A stretch of DNA of 8,647 bases, from contig QHYP01000156.1 in the NCBI GenBank assembly GCA_003224195.1, positions 1 to 8,647 on the forward strand, written 5' to 3'. This DNA is from Acidobacteriota bacterium. GTDB lineage: Bacteria > Acidobacteriota > Terriglobia > Acidiferrales > UBA7541. The notes under the pieces are model-generated. The model made no database searches, had not been told where the DNA came from, and saw nothing but the letters and a program-made list of their open reading frames with translations. A program made the translations under genes and the position numbers. Below are positions 1-5,022 of the stretch, in pieces; position 1 is the stretch's first letter, and each line of letters opens with the position of its first letter.

Positions 1-203
1 ATCAAATCTTCTGCTTCGCCGGTATCACGCAGGATTCGCAAGGCTACGTTCAGCACCAGCCGATGATAGCGATCAAACAGAACGGCCAACGCATCGGAAT
101 GACCCTGACCTAAGTGAACCATGAGCAACTCGTCCGATAGCAACACGGACTCCCCATAGCTCAGCATAGGAGGGCAGCCTGGCGTTTTGTCTGGCGCGAA
201 CAT
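1..203 (-). CDS. ECF RNA polymerase sigma factor, N-terminal part (runs off left edge)
   Basis: Reading leftward from ATG at 203-201, the frame stays open to base 1 and gives 67 residues plus a partial codon. The peptide has the look of sigma-70 region 2 of the extracytoplasmic-function type: an acidic N-terminal segment (residues 24-40, including ELLMVHLGQG), then ALAVLFDRYHRLV and LNVALRILRDTGEAEDL (residues 39-67), matching the family pattern that normally continues into DxxQ. Such proteins direct RNA polymerase to a dedicated promoter set, often under an anti-sigma factor. Region 4 and any anti-sigma gene lie outside the window. I chose the ATG at 203 because a purine-rich GGGGGGAA lies about 7-14 nt upstream. 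In-frame ATGs at 167 and 122 are alternatives; 122 would cut into the conserved domain. A hairpin (ACCGT/ACGGT) surrounds the putative ribosome binding site. Family assignment is firm; the regulon is unknown. Confidence 0.85.
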   Translation of the reverse strand, partial: MFAPDKTPGCPPMLSYGESVLLSDELLMVHLGQGHSDALAVLFDRYHRLVLNVALRILRDTGEAEDL

Positions 204-254
204 TGACACCGTTCCCCCCGGACGGTTCCCGCTTTAAGGGCCATGCTACGGGCC

Positions 255-260
255 TCTATA
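255..260 (-). promoter_or_regulatory. Candidate extended -10 box for the sigma factor gene
   Basis: On the minus strand the sequence reads TGC-TATAGA, an extended -10 element (TGn before the hexamer) about 50 nt upstream of the chosen ATG. The -35 position, TTCGGC at 17-bp spacing, is poor. This is pattern matching only. An ECF-like GGAAC-N17-GTC also occurs just before the ATG, but it would place the transcript start inside the gene. Confidence 0.3.
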
Positions 261-403
261 GCACATCCCGCTCCCCCGCCGAAAGGGTGTCGTAGCAACA
301 TTTTTTTCGCAAATGGTGGCACAAAACACCTCGTTCACCGGCAACCCTCACGATGACCCTTTGTTAGAGTTGAATCCACTACTGCCCTTCGTGCTGAAAA
401 CTT

Positions 404-499
404 GCGCCTGGACCGCCCGCTTCCTCTGTCAAGGCTCTCACGCTTCGCTCCGATGAACGCGAAGACCACGCGGCCTTGACAGCGCGGACGGCCAGGCGC
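404..499. repeat. 96-nt imperfect inverted repeat (foldback structure)
   Basis: The left arm (404-435) and right arm (473-499) are complementary in three blocks. The outer block is GCGCCTGG (8 bp), the middle is CCGCCCGC against CCGTCCGC (7 of 8), and the inner is a perfect 10-bp block CTGTCAAGGC/GCCTTGACAG. One bulged base (412) and a 5-against-1 internal loop (421-425) separate the blocks, giving 25 pairs out of 26 aligned positions. The terminal region holds a second 6-bp stem, CTTCGC/GCGAAG (443-448 with 459-464), around a 10-nt loop. This could be a REP/MITE-like dispersed element, a structured RNA, or a regulatory leader for the gene at 595. The absence of a T-tract after the right arm argues against a simple intrinsic terminator. 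Confidence 0.75.
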
Positions 500-594
500 C
501 TCGCCCCGCTAGGAAGGGCATTTGCTTTTTGTGCGCCGCTCTGCGCGTCGCCTCTGAGGAGCAAAACCCAAATCAACGAAAGGAGTTTTTTCCC

Positions 595-777
595 ATGCAG
601 CAAATCAACAAACAACCTGCTTTCGAGCTAGGCCAGATCGTCGCAACACCGGGCGCTCTGGCCGCGCTTAAGAAAGCGGGACAACAGCCGGGCGAGTTCC
701 TCGCCCGGCCAACCGACGGAGCAGATTCTCTAGGTTCACTTTGTACGTTTTGGGAGCCGCACGCACCTCGACGATGA
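595..777 (+). CDS. Short protein, probably a C-terminally truncated conserved hypothetical
   Basis: This is a 60-residue frame. ATG at 595 is preceded by AAAGGAG (579-585) with 9-nt spacing, far better than the earlier in-frame ATG at 529. Residues 7-39 (PAFELGQIVATPGALAALKK onward to GEFLAR) resemble, from memory, the start of a family of about 80-100 residue conserved hypotheticals sometimes labelled plasmid-related proteins. In those, the motif GEFLxRH is followed by an acidic, tryptophan-containing half ending near a LLPxEY motif. Here the similarity seems to stop after GEFLAR. The last 20 residues (PTDGADSLGSLC and on, ending PHAPRR) do not match what I expect, and I could not find the missing half in the other frames downstream. 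It is therefore probably a decayed or recombined gene, though it is still translatable. Function is unknown. It is the only supported plus-strand gene and converges on the antitoxin gene. Confidence 0.6.
   Translation: MQQINKQPAFELGQIVATPGALAALKKAGQQPGEFLARPTDGADSLGSLCTFWEPHAPRR
688..708. repeat. Perfect 9-bp hairpin inside the truncated gene
   Basis: CCGGGCGAG and CTCGCCCGG flank a 3-nt loop, TTC. The hairpin encodes the PGEFLAR segment, exactly where similarity to the expected family seems to end. It may simply follow from the codons for this conserved motif. It could also mark a recombination or deletion breakpoint. Confidence 0.6.
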
Positions 778-838
778 ATTCCTCAGTTCGAAAGGATGAT
801 TGCCTCACGCAACAGCTAAGAACCTGAGGATAGCCGCT

Positions 839-1177
839 CTAAGCTGCCGTTACGAGGATTCGACCGCCCTTCCGTGCTCGGGGTCTGTGGTGGATTACGA
901 TCTCCACGTCACGGTCCAGGGCGGTGAGAAACTTCATCAGCCGTTCGACGGAGAAACCTCGGAGTTGATAGTTCAGCAGCGCTGAGACCTTGGGCTGGTT
1001 GACGTTCAGGCGTCGACCGGCCTCGACCTGCGAGAGCCGTTGCCTCCGGACAATCTCGTTGATCGCAAAGGCCAAGCGAGCCTTCGTTTGTTTCTCTTCT
1101 GCGTCTGGGAGACCGAGATCTGCAAACACATTGCCGGAGCTCGGGACGACTTCAATCCTATTTTTGGTCTTTGGCAT
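839..1177 (-). CDS. HigA-like antitoxin, XRE-type helix-turn-helix (PF13744/COG5606 type)
   Basis: This 112-residue DNA-binding protein should neutralise the adjacent toxin and repress their common promoter. Residues 11-45 carry the lead-in typical of this family (SSGNVFADLGLPDAEEKQTK). The helix-turn-helix spans about residues 46-72, with LSQVEAGRRLNVNQPKVSAL as the two core helices, followed by FSVERLMKFLTALDRDVEIVI, the usual dimerising tail. The start is ATG at 1177, preceded by GAGGTG (1187-1182); a TTG at 1189 in the same frame is less likely. The gene overlaps the 3' end of the toxin gene by 20 nt, so translation is probably coupled. Toxin first, antitoxin second is the HigBA order. 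The stop is TAG. Family assignment is secure; its binding site is inferred to be the repeat at 1550-1567. Confidence 0.9.
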   Translation of the reverse strand: MPKTKNRIEVVPSSGNVFADLGLPDAEEKQTKARLAFAINEIVRRQRLSQVEAGRRLNVNQPKVSALLNYQLRGFSVERLMKFLTALDRDVEIVIHHRPRARKGGRILVTAA

Positions 1178-1544
1178 ATCGCACCTCAAAGTCTATCCTG
1201 GCTTCGTTGAGTCGCCGCGCTATCAGCTCGACATCCCTTTTCGACGTCCGAATGCCGCTCGGCGATTTCTTCTGGAACGCGTGAAGAACGTAAACGACGT
1301 CTTGGAACCTGACCGTGTAAACCGCCCGATATGTATCTCCTCGATGGTCCGCCATGACTTCGAAGACGCCCGGTCCCTCGCCTCTCCAGGGTTTCGCACT
1401 CGGGTGCTTGCCCCCAAACTGCACCACGCTGAGGGCCGTGCCAATCTTTTCCTGGACCGCCTCTGGGAAGGCCACCAAATCGTCCTTGCTGGAGCCGACC
1501 CAAAATAGCGGCTTTTCGCCTAGAACTCGCTTCAGTCTCGCCAT
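1158..1544 (-). CDS. HigB-like toxin of the phage Gp49 / RelE superfamily
   Basis: This 128-residue protein belongs to the family of ribosome-dependent mRNA interferases partnered by HTH antitoxins. Visible signatures are KPLFWVGSSKDDLVAFPEAV (residues 11-30), the strand YRAVYTVRFQDVVYVLHAFQKKS (residues 72-94) and the closing helix TSKRDVELIARRL (residues 100-112). Length matches the Gp49-like family (about 100-130). The start ATG at 1544 sits only 3 nt after the -10 box of a strong promoter and has no Shine-Dalgarno sequence. The mRNA is therefore leaderless or nearly so, or the promoter call is wrong; no better in-frame ATG lies before the conserved domain. The antitoxin gene follows with a 20-nt overlap. 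The toxic activity is a family inference. All core secondary-structure segments seem present, so the pair is probably intact. Confidence 0.9.
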   Translation of the reverse strand: MARLKRVLGEKPLFWVGSSKDDLVAFPEAVQEKIGTALSVVQFGGKHPSAKPWRGEGPGVFEVMADHRGDTYRAVYTVRFQDVVYVLHAFQKKSPSGIRTSKRDVELIARRLNEARIDFEVRYAKDQK

Positions 1545-1547
1545 TTG

Positions 1548-1576
1548 ATTATCCCAGTTCTAGGATAGATAGTCAA
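1548..1576 (-). promoter_or_regulatory. Sigma-70 promoter of the toxin-antitoxin operon
   Basis: On the minus strand, TTGACT (-35, 1576-1571) and GATAAT (-10, 1553-1548) are separated by exactly 17 bp, each one mismatch from consensus. The ATG of the toxin follows the -10 box after only CAA. A transcript starting at the usual distance would begin at or just inside the start codon. Confidence 0.75.
1550..1567. promoter_or_regulatory. Candidate autoregulatory operator of the toxin-antitoxin pair
   Basis: TATCC and GGATA form a 5-bp inverted repeat around 8 bp, overlapping the -10 box and most of the promoter spacer. The position suits a site where a dimeric HTH antitoxin would block RNA polymerase. 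Short arms make chance occurrence possible. Confidence 0.4.
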
Positions 1577-1881
1577 GCGGTCTGATCCTTCAACGATCCT
1601 CACACTGAGAGACAGTTCTTCAATCACCTTCGCAAAAGACACGCACAATTTTGAAGTCCGCTCGCAAATTCGGATAATCGGCCCTTCTCAATCGAGTTCA
1701 TGGTTCGGTGCGACATCCCCCACCTGGGCCATTACGAGCCGTGCCCGCCACACAGGCTGTGAACAAAAAGATTGGGGTCCAATTGAACCTGTGGGGGTCC
1801 ATTTGGGGTCCAAAACGGTCCATTTTCGTGGTGGATTCAGCTAGCTTAGCCGCGTAAGACCAATTGAATCATCGTGAGTTA
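1577..1881. other. 305-nt non-coding stretch between the toxin promoter and the tRNA gene
   Basis: No frame here has both a plausible start and a recognisable product. A plus-strand frame open from about 1570 to 1843 has no ATG. A minus-strand frame beginning ATGGCCCAGGTGGGGGATGT stops after 14 codons. The right half contains the GGTCCA repeat cluster (1774-1822). No clear terminator follows the tRNA. Confidence 0.55.
1774..1822. repeat. Cluster of four GGTCCA direct repeats
   Basis: GGTCCA occurs at 1776-1781, 1796-1801, 1807-1812 and 1817-1822. The first three are preceded by extra G residues (GGGGTCCA), and each is followed by an A/T-rich trinucleotide. Centre spacings are 20, 11 and 10 bp, so the last three lie about one helical turn apart. 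This phasing resembles arm-type or regulatory protein-binding sites. The cluster is 60 bp from the tRNA 3' end. What binds it is unknown. Confidence 0.6.
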
Positions 1882-1955
1882 TGGAGCGGGCGATGGGAAT
1901 CGAACCCACGTCCGAAGCTTGGGAAGCTTCTATACTGCCATTGTACGACGCCCGC
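1882..1955 (-). tRNA. tRNA-Gly, anticodon CCC
   Basis: The full cloverleaf can be folded on the minus strand. The acceptor is GCGGGCG/CGCCCGC, the D stem GTAC/GTAT, the anticodon stem GAAGC/GCTTC around loop TTCCCAA (anticodon CCC, reading GGG), the variable loop GGAC, and the T arm GTGGG-TTCGATT-CCCAT. The discriminator is U, as expected for bacterial tRNA-Gly, and CCA (1884-1882) is encoded in the DNA. All stems pair apart from G-U wobbles at the D-stem and T-stem bases. A TACAAT box about 11 nt upstream could be its -10 element, but the -35 is weak. The 3' half is a classic target for tyrosine-recombinase integration. Confidence 0.97.
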
Positions 1956-2215
1956 TCTTATTCTTAATTGTACTTAGGAATTGATTCTCCGTACAGCGGT
2001 TTGAGTGATTCTGCCGGCAGCTCCCCCATCGGCGGCGGTGAAGTCAGTTACGAGAGATAGAGCCATCCCTCGAATTGAGTTGTTGCGACCGGCTGGCATG
2101 GATTCACGGAAACAAATCCGCTGCGTACGCAGGTTGTCGGCAGTCCGCAAACACTGCCTGTCTCTCGGCAAACTGAATCAGGAACAATTGCGCCGGCCCT
2201 CTCATGCGCTAAGCG
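1956..2215. other. 260-nt spacer between the permease stop codon and the tRNA
   Basis: No gene is supported here; the short frames on either strand have no ribosome binding site or family resemblance. The spacer contains the palindrome and stem-loop at 2121-2158. It should contain the tRNA promoter (possible -10 TACAAT near 1967-1972) and the end of the permease transcript. Confidence 0.5.
2121..2158. repeat. 12-bp palindrome followed by a 6-bp stem-loop
   Basis: CTGCGTACGCAG (2121-2132) is a perfect palindrome. GGCAGT and ACTGCC (2139-2144 and 2153-2158) form a stem with an 8-nt loop. They lie 58-95 nt downstream of the permease stop codon on its transcript and could help end or protect that mRNA. 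There is no T-tract, so an intrinsic terminator is not established. Confidence 0.45.
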
Positions 2216-3784
2216 TTATCGGAGTGTTCCTCTGTTGTCAGGAATCAGCAGCCACGCGGCTGCGCCGCTTGCCACAGACAAACCGGCGCAAATCAGCATA
2301 ACGAGCCGGAATCCAAATACAAATGCTTCTCGAACCGATTCCCTGATTTCGGCTCCGGTACTTGGGTTGAGACTAGCCGGCAACTGCAGGCCGGCGAGTT
2401 TGATCTCGCCCGCCTGAATGTCGTGGAATGCGCCGGGAGGCAGCGAGAAGGTCGCCAGCTTGGAATCCAGGCGAGCACTAAAAGCGTTCACCATTACGAT
2501 CCCAAGGACTGCAATCGCAAGCACCCCCGCGACCCGAGCAACTGCATTGTTGATTCCGGAAGCCGCGCCGGTGCGGTCCTGGTCTACTGAATTCATCACG
2601 ACCGTAGTGAGAGGAGCTACGGTGATCGCCATCCCAAACCCAAGAACAACCGCAGCGGCGAAAAACGCCTTCCAGTAGCTACACCCAACTGAGGGCACGG
2701 CAAACAGAACGAACCCGAATGCCGCGGTGAGCGGGCCGATGATCAGCGGAAGTCTTGGGCCATAGCGCGCGACGAGTCCGCCGGACCAACGGGAAAGAAG
2801 GAAAATCAGCAGAATCAATGGGAGGGTGGCCGCACCTGCTGCGGTTGCCGAGTATGCCTGGACCTGGATCAGGTTCAATGGGAACAAAAAGAAAAAGATT
2901 CCCATCGCGGCATAGAGGAAGAGAGTGAGCAGGTTGGAGCCAGTGAAGCTGCGGGAGGCAAACAGTGTGAGCGGAACCATCGGCCAAGCCCCGCTGGCTT
3001 CGACGAATACGAACACAATAAGGCAGCCGAAGCCAACAATCAAACTCCCGAAAACCAGGGGATGCCTCCAGCCCAGGTTGACAGATTCGATGAACCCGTT
3101 AACCAAGCCGCCTAACCCGAGGGTAACGACCACGGCCCCTAACCAATCGACACGCGCCACGGTGGCGCTGCGGCTTTCCGGAATACGCCAAAGCGAAATG
3201 GCTATCACTGCCGCCGCAAGCGGGAGATTGATGAAGAATGCCCAGCGCCACGATGCATGCTCAACAAGCCAGCCGCCAAGAACGGGCCCAATGGCGGCGG
3301 TGATCGCCGTGAACCCGGACCACGTCCCGATCGCCTGTCCTCGGCTTGTCTCGTCGAAAGATGAACTAATGATCGCAAGGCTGCCGGGCACGAGAAGTGC
3401 AGCGCCCACACCCTGAACACTCCTCGCGATTATCAATTGATGAATGTTCGAGGCAGCTCCGCAGCAAACGGAGGCCAGGGCGAAAATTATCACGCCCACC
3501 ACGAACATCACACGACGGCCAAACAGGTCACCGAGCGAGCCGCCGACCAGAACCAACGCTCCCAGGAATAGTCCGTAAGACTCGACCACCCATTGCACAT
3601 CGACTACCGTCGCACGAAAGCTCGCTTGGAGGGCGGGCAGAGCAACATTGACGACTGTGCTGTCGATGAAAGCCATACTGGAACCGAGAATCGTCGCGGC
3701 GAGTATCCAGAGTCTCGCTCCTTCTCCACAGGGAATTCGGACACTTCCCGACCGGATTACGGCTTCGTCGCAAGGCGGTTTCAT
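2216..3784 (-). CDS. DHA2-family MFS drug/H+ antiporter (EmrB/QacA type)
   Basis: This 522-residue inner-membrane permease is probably a 14-TM proton-driven exporter of toxic or amphipathic compounds. Family motifs are clear: DSTVVNVALP after TM1 (residues 41-50, motif D1), GGSLGDLFGRR between TM2 and TM3 (81-91, motif A), the TM4 arginine in ARSVQGVGAA (R121, motif B) and GPVLGGWLVEHASWRWAFFIN (166-185, antiporter motif C). A soluble loop at about residues 437-485 precedes the last membrane segment, as is usual in the family. Length is normal for DHA2, and I see no frameshift. ATG at 3784 is the only candidate start before TM1 but lacks a Shine-Dalgarno sequence. A 6-codon frame, ATGCGTCGACAGCAGCC, ends in a TGA overlapping this ATG and might couple translation. 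The gene lies 79 nt after the small exported protein; no EmrA-like adaptor is adjacent. Substrate cannot be told from sequence. Confidence 0.95.
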   Translation of the reverse strand: MKPPCDEAVIRSGSVRIPCGEGARLWILAATILGSSMAFIDSTVVNVALPALQASFRATVVDVQWVVESYGLFLGALVLVGGSLGDLFGRRVMFVVGVIIFALASVCCGAASNIHQLIIARSVQGVGAALLVPGSLAIISSSFDETSRGQAIGTWSGFTAITAAIGPVLGGWLVEHASWRWAFFINLPLAAAVIAISLWRIPESRSATVARVDWLGAVVVTLGLGGLVNGFIESVNLGWRHPLVFGSLIVGFGCLIVFVFVEASGAWPMVPLTLFASRSFTGSNLLTLFLYAAMGIFFFLFPLNLIQVQAYSATAAGAATLPLILLIFLLSRWSGGLVARYGPRLPLIIGPLTAAFGFVLFAVPSVGCSYWKAFFAAAVVLGFGMAITVAPLTTVVMNSVDQDRTGAASGINNAVARVAGVLAIAVLGIVMVNAFSARLDSKLATFSLPPGAFHDIQAGEIKLAGLQLPASLNPSTGAEIRESVREAFVFGFRLVMLICAGLSVASGAAAWLLIPDNRGTLR

Positions 3785-3810
3785 GGCTGCTGTCGACGCA
3801 TTCTATCTGC

Positions 3811-3844
3811 GGTGAGCAATCCAAACCAATCGTGGCGGCTCACC
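3811..3844. promoter_or_regulatory. 7-bp inverted repeat before the MFS permease
   Basis: GGTGAGC (3811-3817) and GCTCACC (3838-3844) are perfect inverted repeats separated by 20 bp, 27-60 nt upstream of the permease ATG. They could be a regulator-binding site or an RNA hairpin between the small gene and the permease. No repressor gene is next to the permease in the window. Confidence 0.45.
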
Positions 3845-3863
3845 TTGGGCGGCTGTTGGTTAG

Positions 3864-4028
3864 TTACGAATACTGAAGAACGGTCTTTCCACCATCTCCT
3901 ATGACGATTTGGCCCCAACTAAACCATTGCCAGACGGCCCAAGCCGTGCGCATCTCTGGAAGAGGCGAGGTGGTTGAAGCCCCAGCTCCGGCAAGAAAGC
4001 AAACGGCGAACAAGATCCGCTTCAACAT
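3864..4028 (-). CDS. Small exported hypothetical protein (54 aa)
   Basis: ATG at 4028 has a near-perfect Shine-Dalgarno sequence, AAGGAGG (4039-4033), 4 nt away, so the frame is very probably translated. This start is preferred over the one 13 codons upstream. The N-terminus is a typical signal peptide: MLKR, then hydrophobic ILFAVCFLAGAGA, with likely cleavage near residues 15-17. The mature part, about 38 residues, has an unusual tryptophan cluster, AWAVWQWFSWG (residues 28-38), followed by a glycine-rich end. I do not recognise the family. The Cys at residue 9 is not in a proper lipobox. The gene lies 70 nt after the hydrolase gene and 79 nt before the permease, same strand. It could be a genuine small periplasmic protein or the remaining N-terminus of a larger exported protein. 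Confidence 0.65.
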   Translation of the reverse strand: MLKRILFAVCFLAGAGASTTSPLPEMRTAWAVWQWFSWGQIVIGDGGKTVLQYS

Positions 4029-4098
4029 TGATCCTCCTTCGGATTTCTGTTCGCGCGCTAGTGACAAGCGCTTAAGCAGTGTGTCCGTTGCCCAAGTT

Positions 4099-5022
4099 TC
4101 ACAGAAACTTAATCAAGGCATCAGTCGTCTCTTTTGGTTTTTCCTCGAGCACCCAATGTCCGGCATCTTTCAGGACGACCATCGCGGCATCGGAAGCCAC
4201 AATCTTCATTTGCTGCCCCAGCAAATCTCCGTTTGCCTTCCCGCCGCCGATCGCAAGGACCGGCATGGTCAGCTTGGTCTGAGAAAGTTCCGCGAAATCT
4301 TTGGCTGCCTGCTGAAAGGAGACGAAATAGGCCCAGCCCGCGCGCATTCGTCCTGGACGAGCATAGGCCGCCGTATAAGCTACGCGATCGGCTTCTGGAA
4401 TCGAATGAGTTTTGTCGGCCGCGAAGTTGTTCCAGAAATGTTCAAAGTAAATCCGCTCGCGCCCGCGCACCAACGCTTCCGGCGTCGGACCGTTAAAACG
4501 GAAGTGCCAAATGCCCGGGTTGTTATAAACGTTCTCCCACCCGGCAACACCCGGGAGAAACGCATCCATCACCACTAGCTTCTCCACCTCCGCCGGAAAC
4601 TGCGCGGCATACGCATAGGCAACCATCAGCCCAATGTCGTGCCCAACCACCCTCGCCTTTTCGACGCCTAGCGAGCGAGCCAGCGCATGAATGCGAATCG
4701 CTGCCGCCTTCATGTCCAGACCAGTCGCGGGGATTTCTGAGTCCCCGATCCCAGGCAGGTCGGGCGCGATCACGGTAAATTTCTCCGCAAGGAGCGGGAT
4801 GATTGGTCTCCACATGCGCGACGTTTGGGTGTAGCCATGCAACAGGATCACGGCAGGGCCCTGGCCCGCAGTGAAGTAGTGAAGCTTAATTCCCTCCACC
4901 TCCGCCGTGCGCGACGCGATGACGTTCGCGGCGGCATCAGCTCCTGCCTTCGCCGGAAACAACGCAGCGAAGAGAAACACAAAGAGAGCAACAGCCATCC
5001 GCAATTTGGAACCGAAGTTCAT
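4099..5022 (-). CDS. Exported alpha/beta-hydrolase, epoxide hydrolase / haloalkanoate dehalogenase type
   Basis: A 307-residue protein. ATG at 5022 is supported by AAGGAG (5033-5028) with 5-nt spacing; the frame extends 12 codons further upstream without a ribosome binding site. Residues 1-28 look like a signal peptide (MNFGSKLRM, then a hydrophobic run to AKAGA), predicting a periplasmic enzyme. The fold is clear: oxyanion segment HGYTQTS (62-68), APDLPGIGDS (86-95), nucleophile elbow VVGHDIG with Asp129, and catalytic His289 in AGHW. Asp266 is a possible acid residue. An Asp nucleophile distinguishes epoxide hydrolases and haloalkane/haloacetate dehalogenases from Ser esterases. The cap segment (about 165-235) has Tyr- and Trp-rich stretches such as YFEHFWNNF and YARPGRMRAGW. 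The oxyanion motif has HGYT instead of the usual HGxP. Substrate is unknown. It may share a transcript with the small exported protein and the permease. Confidence 0.9.
   Translation of the reverse strand: MNFGSKLRMAVALFVFLFAALFPAKAGADAAANVIASRTAEVEGIKLHYFTAGQGPAVILLHGYTQTSRMWRPIIPLLAEKFTVIAPDLPGIGDSEIPATGLDMKAAAIRIHALARSLGVEKARVVGHDIGLMVAYAYAAQFPAEVEKLVVMDAFLPGVAGWENVYNNPGIWHFRFNGPTPEALVRGRERIYFEHFWNNFAADKTHSIPEADRVAYTAAYARPGRMRAGWAYFVSFQQAAKDFAELSQTKLTMPVLAIGGGKANGDLLGQQMKIVASDAAMVVLKDAGHWVLEEKPKETTDALIKFL

Larger units (their letters stand above)
204..594. other. 391-nt stretch without a supported gene
   Basis: This lies between the divergent sigma factor gene and the plus-strand gene at 595. 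It contains the probable sigma factor promoter (near 255), a T7 run at 301-307 with no GC hairpin in front of it, and the large foldback at 404-499. A minus-strand open frame at 379-615 crosses the foldback. It overlaps the ribosome binding site and first codons of the opposite gene, has no ribosome binding site of its own and no recognisable family, so I do not call it. I see no convincing sigma-70 promoter for the gene at 595, although one would be expected here. Confidence 0.6.

Noticed and set aside
379..615. 78-codon minus-strand frame across the foldback
   Set aside because: It has no ribosome binding site, overlaps the start of the better-supported opposite gene, and its sequence (arginine/serine-rich) is a by-product of the inverted repeat.
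1158..1189. TTG at 1189 as start of the antitoxin
   Set aside because: The ATG at 1177 has a well-placed GAGGTG ribosome binding site and matches the usual family start.
990..1508. 172-codon plus-strand frame
   Set aside because: It is antisense to the intact toxin and antitoxin genes, both of which carry clear family signatures; this is a shadow frame.
1676..1720. Short minus-strand frame starting MAQVGDVAPN, briefly reminiscent of integrase C-termini
   Set aside because: It stops after 14 codons and lacks the catalytic His/Arg/Tyr motifs; the resemblance is too short to support.
2925..3416. 163-codon plus-strand frame
   Set aside because: It is antisense to the MFS permease, which has all family motifs.
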